Shown here one piece after another: positions 35,081-43,334 of a stretch of 64,000 nt of DNA. This stretch comes from Sphingobium terrigena (lineage in GTDB: Bacteria > Pseudomonadota > Alphaproteobacteria > Sphingomonadales > Sphingomonadaceae), in assembly GCF_003591655.1 (NCBI RefSeq), contig NZ_QVRA01000003.1, forward strand, positions 63,139 to 127,138, read 5' to 3'. The stretch's first letter is position 1. The number at the start of each line of letters is the position of its first letter. The notes under the pieces were generated by a model, which made no database searches, had not been told where the DNA came from, and saw only the letters and a list, made by a program, of their open reading frames with translations. The translations under genes and the position numbers were made by a program.

Positions 35081-36198
35081 CGCCCCGCCCGCGCCGCCAT
35101 GGTTACCCACTGGCCCAGGAACCGCTCGACATCGGCCTCGCTCGTCTGCGGCCCGAAACTGACCCGCACCACCTCGCTCGCCGCCGCCTCGTCCCATCCC
35201 ATCGCGTGCAGCACATGGCTGGTCTTGAGCGACCCCGACGAGCAAGCGCTGCCCGCCGACACCGAAATCCCCGCCAGATCGAACTGGATCAGCTGCGCCC
35301 GCGCCGACAGGCCCGGCATCCGGTAGCTGGCAATGGCCGGAATCCGCGCCGCATCGCGCGCAACGACTTGACCCCCTGCCGCCTCAATCCCCGCATCCAG
35401 CCGCGCCCTCAGCCGCGCCGCATCGGGCAACCAATCCGTCCGCGCCTCCAGCGCCGCCGCCATCGCCAATATGGCAGGCAAATTCTCCGTCCCCGCCCGA
35501 TAGCCCTGCTCCTGCCCGCCCCCGGCGTGCAGCAGCCCCAAGTCGCGCACCAGCAGCGCGCCAATCCCCGGCGGCCCGCCAAATTTATGCGCACTGATCG
35601 CGATCATGTCCGCGTCCGGCAACGGCAACTTCCCCGCACTCTGGGCGCAATCAGCGAAAAGCAACGCATCCCCGCGACCCAGCCCATCGAGCGGCTGGAT
35701 CACCCCGGTCTCATTATTGACGTGCTGGATGGCGAGAACTGCGCACCCCTCCCCAACCCCGTCATCCCCGCGAAGGCGGGGATCCATCTCCGGCGTTGGG
35801 ACTGCCGATAAGGTGGGAGATGGATTCCCGCCTGCGCGGGAATGACGGAAGGAAACTAAGCCATCTCCATCCACCGCCAGCCGCTCCGCACCCTCCGTCA
35901 CCCGCAACACCGAATCATGCTCGACTGGCGATGTCACCACCCGCTTTGCCTGGCCCCGTGTCAGCCCAATCGCAATCGCCTCGCTCGCCCCGGACGTGAA
36001 GATCACATGCCCCCGCCACCCCAGCGCCTCGGCCATCCGCGCCCGCGCCGTCTCCAGCATCGCGCGCGCCGCGCGCCCGTCTGCATGGGGACTCGACGGG
36101 TTGGCCCAGCGGTCCAGCGCATCGACCATCGCCGCCTTGGCGGCGGGCAGCATCGGCGTGGTCGCGGCATGGTCAAGATAGAGGCGTTGGGCAGCCAC
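35077..36198 (-). CDS. Cysteine desulfurase with in-frame palindromic-repeat insertion (first of tandem pair)
   Basis: A 373-residue NifS-like PLP enzyme. H94 (VEHDSVL), the PLP lysine in IAISAHKFGGPPG and the catalytic cysteine in AGSACSSGSLKTSHVL are present. Residues 118-147 (RHSRAGGNPSPT... to MDPRLRGDDG) are encoded by a complete family-1 repeat, between DGLVS and the LAIQHVNNETG strand. The paralogue next door has a short helix there instead. The reading frame survives, so the protein may be made with a ~30-residue surface loop. The start is GTG with a weak ribosome-binding site. Activity is plausible but untested. Confidence 0.88.
   Translation of the reverse strand: MAAQRLYLDHAATTPMLPAAKAAMVDALDRWANPSSPHADGRAARAMLETARARMAEALGWRGHVIFTSGASEAIAIGLTRGQAKRVVTSPVEHDSVLRVTEGAERLAVDGDGLVSFRHSRAGGNPSPTLSAVPTPEMDPRLRGDDGVGEGCAVLAIQHVNNETGVIQPLDGLGRGDALLFADCAQSAGKLPLPDADMIAISAHKFGGPPGIGALLVRDLGLLHAGGGQEQGYRAGTENLPAILAMAAALEARTDWLPDAARLRARLDAGIEAAGGQVVARDAARIPAIASYRMPGLSARAQLIQFDLAGISVSAGSACSSGSLKTSHVLHAMGWDEAAASEVVRVSFGPQTSEADVERFLGQWVTMAARAGR
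35760..35847 (-). repeat. Family 1 palindromic repeat inserted within a coding sequence
   Basis: An 88-bp element whose arms begin CGTCATCCCCGCGAAGGCGG and, on the minus strand, CGTCATTCCCGCGCAGGCGG. The same T-A/C-G stem difference occurs in the intergenic copy at 7535, and its inner part matches the copy at 27102. In the minus-strand frame of the desulfurase gene it contains no stop codon. This is comparable to Rickettsia palindromic elements found inside genes. Confidence 0.92.
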
Positions 36199-36350
36199 GA
36201 TGCGATGCTACTCATTGATTGCGGAAATGGCGGCGGCTTCTATATAGGCGGTCTGCCGCGCAGCGCCAGCTTCTGGCGTGGCGCGCGTCCTTTTGCCACC
36301 GCCCGCCGACCTGACATAGGTGTTCGGTGGCCATAACGATAACAGGTGCC

Positions 36351-37007
36351 ATGCCCGACGTAATCTTTACCGGACCCGAAGGTCGCCTCGAAGGCCGCTT
36401 CAGCCCCCCGCCCCGCCCGCGTGCGCCGGTCGCCATGATCCTGCACCCGCACCCCCAGGGCGGCGGCACGATGAATGACCGCATCACCCAGGCGCTCTAC
36501 AAGACTTTCGTGAAGCGCGGCTTTGCCGTGCTGCGCTTCAACTTCCGCGGCGTCGGCCGCAGCCAGGGCACGTTCGACAATGGCATCGGTGAATTGTCCG
36601 ATGCCGCAGCGGCGCTCGACTGGGTGCAGAGCTTCCATCCCGAAGCGCAGACCACCTGGATCGCGGGCTTCTCCTTTGGTGCCTGGATCGGGATGCAGCT
36701 GCTGATGCGCCGCCCCGAAATCCGCGGCTTCATCTCGGTCGCGCCGCCCGCCAACATGTACGACTTCTCCTTCCTCGCCCCCTGCCCTTCATCGGGCATC
36801 ATCGTGCAGGGAACTTCGGACGAAGTCGTAACCGCCAGCGCCGTGCAGAAGCTTGTCGACAAGCTGCGCACGCAAAAGGGCATCACCATCCACCACGACG
36901 AAATCCGTGGCGCCAACCATTTCTTCGAACATGAACTCGACCAGCTGATGAAGTCGGTCGACAATTATCTCGACATGCGCCTGTCCCCGGACTCGCCGAT
37001 CCGCTGA
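36351..37007 (+). CDS. Alpha/beta hydrolase
   Basis: A 218-residue protein starting MPDVIFTGPEGRLEGRF. It has the oxyanion strand MILHPHPQGGGTMNDR, the motif LRFNFRGVGRSQGTFDNG, and a nucleophile elbow GFSFGAW with the serine flanked by glycines. The late aspartate (GTSDEVV) and histidine (RGANHFFEH) complete the triad. It matches the soluble 'alpha/beta hydrolase, YheT/CinE-like' small family common in alphaproteobacteria; the substrate is unknown. It is divergent from the desulfurase operon and followed by a strong terminator. Confidence 0.85.
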   Translation: MPDVIFTGPEGRLEGRFSPPPRPRAPVAMILHPHPQGGGTMNDRITQALYKTFVKRGFAVLRFNFRGVGRSQGTFDNGIGELSDAAAALDWVQSFHPEAQTTWIAGFSFGAWIGMQLLMRRPEIRGFISVAPPANMYDFSFLAPCPSSGIIVQGTSDEVVTASAVQKLVDKLRTQKGITIHHDEIRGANHFFEHELDQLMKSVDNYLDMRLSPDSPIR

Positions 37008-37029
37008 GGGCCGGAACACCGACCATCCG

Positions 37030-37059
37030 AAAAGGCCGTCCGCGAGGCGGCCTTTTTTT
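37030..37059 (+). terminator. Rho-independent terminator after the alpha/beta hydrolase
   Basis: AAAAGGCCGTC and GGCGGCCTTTTTTT form a hairpin around CGCGA, followed by a run of seven T. It lies 22 bp after the hydrolase stop, with correct polarity for the plus strand. Confidence 0.85.
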
Positions 37060-37151
37060 CGCGCGCAGCATGGCTGACGTCACGTAACTTGACGCTTATC
37101 CGTCCGGGTCATAGCATGCGGCCAACGCCCGGACGTGGAGATAAAGCCCCT

Positions 37152-38138
37152 ATGGCAGACATCGCCGTCGAGCGAGCAGCTGGATATCGCTATTCCCGCC
37201 GGACCACGCTGCCGCTGATCCGGCAACTGTCTGTCGTCGATAATTGGCGCAACGCCTGGCTTCTGTTCCTGCAATGGGCGATCATCGCGGCGTCCATGGC
37301 AATCGCCATCCATATCGACCATATCGCCATGTACGTGCTAGCCGGGCTGGTCATCGGAACGCGGGTACAGTGCCTGGCCGTCATGATGCACGACGCCTGT
37401 CACAGACTGTTGTTCAGCAACAGGCGCGTCAACGATCTGATCAGCGACATCTTCGTCGCCTATCCACTCGTCATGAGCATCGATCTGTATCGCGTGGCTC
37501 ATATGGTGCATCATCGCCACACCAACACGCTCCGCGACTATGACTATCGCGTCCAGCGCAAGGACCCTGACCAGCATTTCCCCAAAAGCGGCCAAGCCAT
37601 GATCGGCCTGTTTTTCCGCAGCCTGCTTGGCCTCAACTATTATCGTGTCGCGCGCGCAGGCCGGGTGTGGTCGCCGCTGGCCAATTTCCATAATCCGGGT
37701 CGCTTCGACTTCGATTATCGCTTGGGCCTTCGGCTGCGCTATGTCGCCTGGGCCATCACGATCTATGGCCTCATCCTGTGGTCACCCTGGCGCTGGCAGA
37801 TATTGGGGCTGTTCATCATCCCGCAGTTCATCTGGGCCAATTTATTTAACCGGATCCGTGCCATGGCCGAACATGTCGGCGTCCCCGACGATCGGGAGAT
37901 CACCGGCACGCGCACGGTCATCCCCACCCTGCTCGACCGGATATTGATCGCGCCGTTCAATGTCAGCTATCATCTGGAACATCATCTGTTCCCCTCTGTG
38001 CCGTGGACCAATTTGCGCCGGCTTCACCAGCATCTGATGACCGATCCTGCCTATGCGACGGGCGCACACATCACGCAGGGCTATAGCGGTGTCATCCGGG
38101 AACTGATGCCGCCAAAAGCCGATGCCACATCGGTATAG
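37152..38138 (+). CDS. Membrane fatty acid desaturase (di-iron)
   Basis: A 328-residue integral membrane enzyme. Three histidine boxes are present: HDACH, HMVHHRH and HLEHH, as required for the di-iron centre. Four to five hydrophobic segments surround them. It introduces a double bond into acyl chains of lipids or related substrates using O2 and reduced ferredoxin. The ATG of MADIAVERAAG with upstream GGAG is used. A TGACGTCA dyad lies about 80 bp upstream. Beta-carotene or sphingoid hydroxylation by related enzymes cannot be excluded. Confidence 0.85.
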   Translation: MADIAVERAAGYRYSRRTTLPLIRQLSVVDNWRNAWLLFLQWAIIAASMAIAIHIDHIAMYVLAGLVIGTRVQCLAVMMHDACHRLLFSNRRVNDLISDIFVAYPLVMSIDLYRVAHMVHHRHTNTLRDYDYRVQRKDPDQHFPKSGQAMIGLFFRSLLGLNYYRVARAGRVWSPLANFHNPGRFDFDYRLGLRLRYVAWAITIYGLILWSPWRWQILGLFIIPQFIWANLFNRIRAMAEHVGVPDDREITGTRTVIPTLLDRILIAPFNVSYHLEHHLFPSVPWTNLRRLHQHLMTDPAYATGAHITQGYSGVIRELMPPKADATSV

Positions 38139-38156
38139 AAGGGCAACGACGACCAC

Positions 38157-38324
38157 TTAGCCGAACGGCACCACCGTGATCGCAACATTGCCGAACATCA
38201 CCAGCCCCGCGATGATCATCAGCGCACCCCGTTTCCGATCCCGCAATTTGAGCATCACATACAGCCCGCCGCCGGTCAGCAGCAGCCCGGCCAGCATCAA
38301 GATAGATAAAATCGTGCCTGTCAT
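38157..38324 (-). CDS. Small hydrophobic membrane protein
   Basis: A 55-residue protein starting MTGTILSILMLAGLL after a good ribosome-binding site (GGAAGGGG). It has two predicted membrane helices joined by a basic turn (KLRDRKRGA). No family is recognised beyond the many small two-helix proteins annotated as hypothetical in sphingomonads. It is convergent with the desaturase gene and divergent from rpiB. Confidence 0.65.
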   Translation of the reverse strand: MTGTILSILMLAGLLLTGGGLYVMLKLRDRKRGALMIIAGLVMFGNVAITVVPFG

Positions 38325-38426
38325 GCCCCTTCCCATAAGGGCGGCGGTCCAAGGTGGCAATTGCCGCCCTCACCCCCTATGAGGCGCGGGAACGAATCAC
38401 CCCCGTGGTGAAGGGACGCATTCCAT

Positions 38427-38864
38427 ATGAAAATCGCCATCGCATCCGACCATGCCGCCATCGACCTGAAGGCGGAACTCGCCCAGTGGCTGCGCGACGA
38501 AGGACATGACGTCGCCGACCTTGGCCCCGCCACAGCCGACCGGGTCGATTATCCCGATTATGGTTACAAGCTGGCGACAGCCATAGCATCCGGCGACGCC
38601 GAACGCGGCATTGCGCTGTGCGGTTCGGGCATCGGCATCTCGATCGCGGTCAATCGCAACCCGGCCTGCCGCGCCGCGCTGGTCGGCGAACCGCTGTCCG
38701 CCGCGCTCAGCCGCGAACATAATGACGCCAATGTCCTCGCGATGGGCGCGCGCCTCACCGGCGTGGACATGGCCAAGGCCTGCGTCACCGCTTTCCTCAC
38801 CACCGAATTTGGCGGAGGCCGCCATGCCGGTCGCGTCGAAAAACTCTCCCATCCCGCGCTCTGA
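38427..38864 (+). CDS. rpiB: Ribose-5-phosphate isomerase B
   Basis: A 145-residue RpiB/LacAB enzyme: [22 protein letters not shown] at the start, [11 protein letters not shown], and the catalytic-cysteine motif [16 protein letters not shown] followed by [15 protein letters not shown]. It interconverts ribose-5- and ribulose-5-phosphate. It is followed 11 bp later by glyA, a common pairing in alphaproteobacteria that links the pentose phosphate pathway and one-carbon metabolism. Confidence 0.95.
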   Translation: MKIAIASDHAAIDLKAELAQWLRDEGHDVADLGPATADRVDYPDYGYKLATAIASGDAERGIALCGSGIGISIAVNRNPACRAALVGEPLSAALSREHNDANVLAMGARLTGVDMAKACVTAFLTTEFGGGRHAGRVEKLSHPAL

Positions 38865-38875
38865 AAGGAATCCAG

Positions 38876-40177
38876 ATGAGCATCGACACCCTCGCCCCCG
38901 CCATCCGCCAGGACGGCTTTTTCAGCGAAAGCCTCGCCAGCGCGGACCCGGAAATTTTCGGCGCGATCGGTAACGAGCTGAAGCGCCAGCAGGACAAGAT
39001 CGAACTGATCGCGTCCGAAAATATCGTGTCGAAAGCGGTGCTGGAAGCGGCCGGCTCCATCTTCACCAACAAATATGCCGAAGGCTATCCGGGCAAGCGT
39101 TACTATGGCGGCTGCGAATATGCCGACGTCGTCGAAACGCTGGCGATCGAACGCGCCAAGCAGCTGTTCGGCGCCAACTTCGCCAACGTCCAGCCCAATA
39201 GCGGCAGCCAGATGAATCAGGCCGTATTCCTGGCACTGCTCCAGCCGGGCGACACCTTCATGGGCCTCGACCTGTCTTCGGGCGGGCACCTGACCCACGG
39301 GTCGCCGGTCAATATGAGCGGCAAATGGTTCAACCCCGTCCCTTACGGCGTGCGCGCCGACGATCATCTGATCGACATGGACGACGTCGCCCGCATCGCG
39401 CGCGAGTGCAAGCCAAAGCTGATCATCTGCGGCGGCACCGCTTATTCGCGCGTCTGGGATTTCCCGCGCTTCCGCGAAATTGCCGACGAAGTGGGCGCTT
39501 ATCTGCTCGCCGACATGTCGCACTTCTCCGGCCTGGTCGCGGGCGGCGCGCATCCATCGCCCGTCCCCTACGCTCACGTCACCACCACCACGACCCACAA
39601 GTCGCTGCGTGGCCCGCGGTCGGGCATCATCCTGAGCAATGACGAAGCCATCGCCAAGAAGCTGAACAGCGCCATCTTCCCCGGCCTCCAGGGCGGCCCG
39701 CTGATGCACATCATCGCGGCCAAGGCCGTGGCCTTCAAGGAAGCGCTTTCGCCTGAGTTCAAGGCCTATGCCCACCAGATCGTCGCCAATGCCAAGACGC
39801 TGGCCGCCACGCTGGCGGACGCTGGCCTGTCGATCGTGTCGGGCGGCACCGACAATCACCTGATGCTGGTCGACCTGCGGCCTAAGAACACCACCGGCAA
39901 GGCCGCTGAAAAGGCGCTCGATCGCGCCTTCATCACCTGCAACAAGAATAATGTGCCCTTCGACACTGCCAGCCCGTTCGTGACGTCGGGCGTGCGCCTC
40001 GGCACCCCCGCCGGTACCACGCGCGGCTTTGGCGAAGCGGAATTCCGCGAGATCGGCGCACTGATCGCGCAAGTCGTGGAAGGCCTCAAGCGCAATGGCG
40101 ACGAAGGCGACGGCCAGGTCGAAGCCCATGTGCGCGAAAAGGTGCTGGCGCTGACAAGCCGCTTCCCGATTTATTGA
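38876..40177 (+). CDS. glyA: Serine hydroxymethyltransferase
   Basis: A 433-residue PLP enzyme that converts serine and tetrahydrofolate to glycine and 5,10-methylene-THF. The PLP lysine is K242 in [12 protein letters not shown]; the segments [11 protein letters not shown] and [16 protein letters not shown] are typical. It is co-directional with rpiB (11-bp gap) and precedes nrdR after a G-rich inverted repeat. It supplies one-carbon units for the folate pathway that folE and folK, also in this window, feed. Confidence 0.97.
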   Translation: MSIDTLAPAIRQDGFFSESLASADPEIFGAIGNELKRQQDKIELIASENIVSKAVLEAAGSIFTNKYAEGYPGKRYYGGCEYADVVETLAIERAKQLFGANFANVQPNSGSQMNQAVFLALLQPGDTFMGLDLSSGGHLTHGSPVNMSGKWFNPVPYGVRADDHLIDMDDVARIARECKPKLIICGGTAYSRVWDFPRFREIADEVGAYLLADMSHFSGLVAGGAHPSPVPYAHVTTTTTHKSLRGPRSGIILSNDEAIAKKLNSAIFPGLQGGPLMHIIAAKAVAFKEALSPEFKAYAHQIVANAKTLAATLADAGLSIVSGGTDNHLMLVDLRPKNTTGKAAEKALDRAFITCNKNNVPFDTASPFVTSGVRLGTPAGTTRGFGEAEFREIGALIAQVVEGLKRNGDEGDGQVEAHVREKVLALTSRFPIY

Positions 40178-40186
40178 GCAACATGA

Positions 40187-40290
40187 AAGCCCCTCTCCTT
40201 CAGGGGAGGGGTTGGGGTGGGGCCTGTCCGGCTTAGGCAGCGTTAGGACAGGCCCACCCCCTAGCCCCCTCCCGCAAGCGAGAGGGGGAA
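40187..40290. repeat. G-rich inverted repeat (family 3-like) between glyA and nrdR
   Basis: The left arm is AAGCCCCTCTCCTTCAGGGG onward through GGGTTGGGGTGGGGCCTGTCC. The right arm on the minus strand is CCCCCTCTCGCTTGCGGGAG, reading on into GGGGCTAGGGGGTGGGCCTGTCC. Each arm has its own small hairpin and the arms pair with one another over about 45 bp. It may end glyA transcription. Confidence 0.7.
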
Positions 40291-40307
40291 CTTGTGGGAG
40301 AATGTGA

Positions 40308-40766
40308 ATGCGCTGCCCCTTCTGCGCCCATGAGGACAGCCAGGTGAAGGACAGTCGGCCGACGGAAGATGGCAACGCCATCCGCCGCCGCCGCCAGTGC
40401 GAAGCCTGCGCCGCGCGCTTCACCACCTTCGAGCGTATCCAGCTGCGCGACATCTGGGTGGTCAAGAGCGAGGGCCGCAAGGAAGCGTTCGAGCGCGACA
40501 AGCTCGCCCGCTCGATCGGCATCGCCTGCCGCAAGCGCCCGATCGACCCCAGCCGCATCGAAAAACTCATCTCCGGCATCCAGCGCCAGCTCGAAACCAG
40601 CGGCGACAGCGAAGTCCCGGCCCGCGCCATCGGCGAACTGGTCATGGAAGGCCTCAAGCGCCTCGACAGCGTCGCCTATATCCGCTTCGCAAGCGTCTAT
40701 AAGGACTTCACCGACGCCAGGGATTTCGAGGAATTTGCGAGTACGGTGAAGGAAGTGGGCGGGTGA
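40308..40766 (+). CDS. nrdR: Transcriptional repressor NrdR
   Basis: A 152-residue regulator. The N-terminal zinc ribbon uses C3, C6, C31 and C34 (RCPFC; RQCEAC). The following ATP-cone spans about residues 49-139. NrdR senses ATP/dATP and represses ribonucleotide reductase genes by binding paired NrdR boxes. Placement downstream of glyA is usual for alphaproteobacteria. No NrdR box was identified within the window. Confidence 0.95.
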   Translation: MRCPFCAHEDSQVKDSRPTEDGNAIRRRRQCEACAARFTTFERIQLRDIWVVKSEGRKEAFERDKLARSIGIACRKRPIDPSRIEKLISGIQRQLETSGDSEVPARAIGELVMEGLKRLDSVAYIRFASVYKDFTDARDFEEFASTVKEVGG

Positions 40767-40781
40767 TGGGCTTCTCTCTCA

Positions 40782-41169
40782 CTCCGTTCGCCCTGAGCGA
40801 AGTCGAAGGGCTCGACCGAGCGCAGCGAGGTCCTGATCAGCAATGACCTTTCACGCCTATATGCTGCGCTGTTCCGACGGCTCCTATTATACCGGCCACA
40901 CAGATAATTTTGAAACACGGATCGCCCAGCATCAGTCCGGCGTCATCAAAGGCTACACATTCGACCGTCGTCCCGTTGAACTTGTTTGGTCTGCTGAGTT
41001 TGAAACGCGCGCGGAAGCACTTGCCAGCGAACTGCAAATCAAGGGCTGGTCACGCAAAAAGAAGGAAGCGTTGATTGCGGAGAATTGGGACAAGCTGAAG
41101 AAGGCTTCCATTTCCCACACTTCGCCTTCGCTCAGTGACGCCCTTCGACTTCGCTCAGGGCGAACGGAG
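40782..41169. mobile_element. Candidate mobile unit: GIY-YIG coding region between 30-bp perfect inverted repeats (family 2)
   Basis: The left arm at 40782-40811 (CTCCGTTCGCCCTGAGCGAA...) is a perfect inverted copy of 41140-41169 over 30 bp. Outside the perfect core both sides keep a GAGCG.AG.GA-like pattern. The GIY-YIG region lies between the arms, just as the other GIY-YIG gene lies between family-1 arms at 5959-6344. Here the right arm has been absorbed into coding sequence. The mobile nature is inferred. Confidence 0.5.
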
Positions 41170-41922
41170 GATGAGACTGATCCTGCTGACCAATCGGAAC
41201 CCGTCATGCCCCCTCCCCCCGTCATCGTCCTCGTCCGCCCCCAGCTTGGCGAGAATATCGGCAAGGCCGCGCGCGCCATGCTCAATTTCGGCCTCACTGA
41301 AATGCGGCTGGTCTCGCCCCGCGACGGCTGGCCCAACCCGGATGCCGGCCCGTCGGCAGCCGGAGCAGACTTCATCCTCGATCAGGCGCAAGTGTTCGAA
41401 ACCCTCGCTGATGCCGTCTCCGACTGCGCCCATGTCTATGCCACCACCGTGCGCAAGCGCGGCGTCACAAAGCCGGTCGTGACCCCGGAGGAAGCCGCCC
41501 GCGAAATCCACGCCGCGCAGGGCCGCTGCGCCTATATTTTCGGGCCGGAACGCTCAGGGCTGGAGACCGAGGATGTCGCGCTCGCCCGCAAGATTCTCAC
41601 GGTCCCGATCAACCCGGAATTTGGCTCCCTGAACCTTGCTCAGGCTGTCATCCTGTGCGCCTATGAATGGTCGAAACGGGCCAACCTGTCGCAACCCACC
41701 ATCACCGACCTTGGCGAACCGGCGCCACAGGTGGAGCTGGAGGGGATGATCGAGCAGCTCAACACGCTGCTGGAAAAGGTCGGCTATTTCTTCCCGCCCG
41801 ACCGCGCCAACGCGACCCGGCTGACGCTGCGCAACCTTTTGACCAAGCCGGGCTGGAACCATCTGGAGGTGCGCACGCTCCGCGGCGTCCTCTCCCACCT
41901 CAACCGCCCGCGCGAACGCTGA
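40843..41922 (+). CDS. GIY-YIG domain fused to TrmJ-type tRNA 2'-O-methyltransferase
   Basis: A single open frame of 359 residues. Residues 1-90 are a GIY-YIG nuclease domain (AYMLRCSDGSYYTGHTDN). Residues ~94-115 are read from a palindromic-repeat arm. Residues 122-359 are a TrmH/SPOUT methyltransferase: VLVRPQLGENIGKAARAM, FGPERSGLETEDV and NPEFGSLNLAQAV, as in TrmJ, which methylates position 32 of tRNAs. An in-frame ATG at 41206 would give a normal separate TrmJ of 238 residues, though with a weak ribosome-binding site. Whether the fusion is made or only the downstream start is used is open. Confidence 0.8.
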   Translation: MTFHAYMLRCSDGSYYTGHTDNFETRIAQHQSGVIKGYTFDRRPVELVWSAEFETRAEALASELQIKGWSRKKKEALIAENWDKLKKASISHTSPSLSDALRLRSGRTEDETDPADQSEPVMPPPPVIVLVRPQLGENIGKAARAMLNFGLTEMRLVSPRDGWPNPDAGPSAAGADFILDQAQVFETLADAVSDCAHVYATTVRKRGVTKPVVTPEEAAREIHAAQGRCAYIFGPERSGLETEDVALARKILTVPINPEFGSLNLAQAVILCAYEWSKRANLSQPTITDLGEPAPQVELEGMIEQLNTLLEKVGYFFPPDRANATRLTLRNLLTKPGWNHLEVRTLRGVLSHLNRPRER

Positions 41923-41949
41923 AGTGATAATGTTACCATTCCCAAACAC

Positions 41950-42105
41950 CGTTCGTCCTGAGTAGGGACTGAGCTTGTCGATGGCCCGTATCGAAGCATG
42001 TTACGCAATCCTTCGATACATTATTTGACCTACGGTCGTCTGCGACTCCGACTTCGCTCATTGGCTACTCAGAGCCTGCCCCCGCGAAGGCGGGGGACGA
42101 ACGGG
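41950..42105. repeat. Degenerate palindromic-repeat remnants
   Basis: The 204-bp gap after the methyltransferase gene holds broken repeat parts: CGTTCGTCCTGAG at the left, GACTTCGCTCA in the middle, and CCCGCGAAGGCGGGGGACGAACGGG at the right, which mixes family-1 and family-2 tips. No gene is seen here. It looks like overlapping or decayed insertions. Confidence 0.5.
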
Positions 42106-42126
42106 TTAGCTACAAGTCACCCAATT

Positions 42127-42423
42127 CTAACCCCGCGTCCGCTCAAACTCCGCCATCTCATAGGCAATCGACGCCTCGACCAGCTGCTCCCACAGCTCCG
42201 CGACAATCTCCACCGGCGCGCCCACCCGCGCTGCCTCCGCACAGGCCTGATCGATCACCTGACGCTTGCGCGCCTCGTCCCGCACCGCGCCGCGATCAGG
42301 CTTGATCCGGGCGGCGGCGCGCATATGGGCAAATCGCGCGGCCAGCAACGCGACCAGTTCGCGGTCGATCGCATCGACACCCGCCCGCACCTCGACCATG
42401 CTGCTATAATCATCAGGGTTCAT
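42127..42423 (-). CDS. Chorismate mutase (AroQ type)
   Basis: A 98-residue all-helical protein starting MNPDDYSSMVEVRAGVDAID. The pattern VRAGVDAIDRELVALLAARF...IKPDRGAVRDEARKRQVI and the late WEQLVEASIAYE match AroQ chorismate mutase, with the active-site arginines and lysine in place. It converts chorismate to prephenate for Phe/Tyr synthesis; the close family member isochorismate-pyruvate lyase (PchB) is an alternative. An upstream open extension is not conserved and is rejected. It is divergent from rpsD. Confidence 0.88.
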   Translation of the reverse strand: MNPDDYSSMVEVRAGVDAIDRELVALLAARFAHMRAAARIKPDRGAVRDEARKRQVIDQACAEAARVGAPVEIVAELWEQLVEASIAYEMAEFERTRG

Positions 42424-42637
42424 GCCCCGCCAATTAGGCGTCGCTCCTGCCCCTGTCGAGGGTTGACATGCCGCCCCCTTGTGGCCATAGGCGCGCCTTC
42501 GCAATTGGTCCCGCATCCCGGTGAAGCGGTGGCCCTGCCCCTGAGCGCACAAACGCAACACGGACGTAGGCGATACCGGGAATGATGCTCACCCTTTCAG
42601 GGCGGGCTTAGTTGTTAGCATTTGTAAGGAATTATTG

Positions 42638-43252
42638 ATGACGAAGCGCACTGCCGCCAAGTATAAACTCGACCGTCGCATGGGCGAGAATATCTGGGGC
42701 CGTCCCAAGTCGCCTGTGAACAAGCGCGAATATGGCCCCGGTCAGCACGGCCAGCGCCGCAAGGGCAAGGTGTCCGATTACGGCATCCAGCTGCGCGCCA
42801 AGCAGAAGCTCAAAGGCTATTATGGCGACATCACCGAAAAGCAGTTCAAGAAGAACTATTTTGAGGCGAGCCGCATGAAGGGCGACACTGGCCAGAACCT
42901 GATCGGCCTGCTCGAACGCCGCCTGGACGCCGTCGTCTATCGCGCCAAGTTCGCGCCGACCATCTTCTCGTCGCGCCAGATCGTGTCACACGGCCACATC
43001 TATGTGAACGGCGTGAAGTGCAACATTGCCTCGCGTCTGGTGAAGCCGGGCGACGAAATCACCCTGGGCAAGAAGGCGCAGGAAATGGCGCTGGTGATGG
43101 AAGCACAGGCTCTGGCCGAACGCGACATCCCCGACTATGTCTCGCCCGATGGCGCCGCCAAGGTCACCTATGTCCGCGTCCCCACGCTGGACGAAGTGCC
43201 CTATCCGGTGAAGATGGAGCCCAATCTGGTCGTCGAATTCTATTCGCGCTGA
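42638..43252 (+). CDS. rpsD: 30S ribosomal protein S4
   Basis: A 204-residue primary-binding ribosomal protein. It begins [21 protein letters not shown] after a ribosome-binding site TAAGGA; a TTG one codon earlier is not used. The S4 RNA-binding domain lies in the middle ([34 protein letters not shown]). It binds 16S rRNA early in 30S assembly and in some bacteria represses its own operon. Here it stands alone, with a strong terminator 23 bp after its stop. Confidence 0.98.
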   Translation: MTKRTAAKYKLDRRMGENIWGRPKSPVNKREYGPGQHGQRRKGKVSDYGIQLRAKQKLKGYYGDITEKQFKKNYFEASRMKGDTGQNLIGLLERRLDAVVYRAKFAPTIFSSRQIVSHGHIYVNGVKCNIASRLVKPGDEITLGKKAQEMALVMEAQALAERDIPDYVSPDGAAKVTYVRVPTLDEVPYPVKMEPNLVVEFYSR

Positions 43253-43275
43253 TCGGCTTCTACCCAATGCCATAT

Positions 43276-43309
43276 AAAAAGGGCGGCCCCGCAAGGAGCC
43301 GCCCTTTTT
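43276..43309 (+). terminator. Rho-independent terminator of rpsD
   Basis: AAAAAGGGCGGC and GCCGCCCTTTTT form a perfect 12-bp stem around CCCGCAAGGA, ending in a T run. It lies 23 bp downstream of rpsD. The flanking A and T runs would let it work in both directions. Confidence 0.92.
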
Positions 43310-43334
43310 CATGCAGAAGGCTTCAGAAAAGAGT

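Noticed and set aside
38564..40657. 697-codon minus-strand open frame across glyA
   Set aside because: It is antisense to glyA, rpiB and nrdR with no domain or start signal; all three sense proteins are complete.
5941..42115. Possible CRISPR array from the recurring similar repeats
   Set aside because: Copies are single, inverted, kilobases apart and variable, without regular spacers or cas genes.
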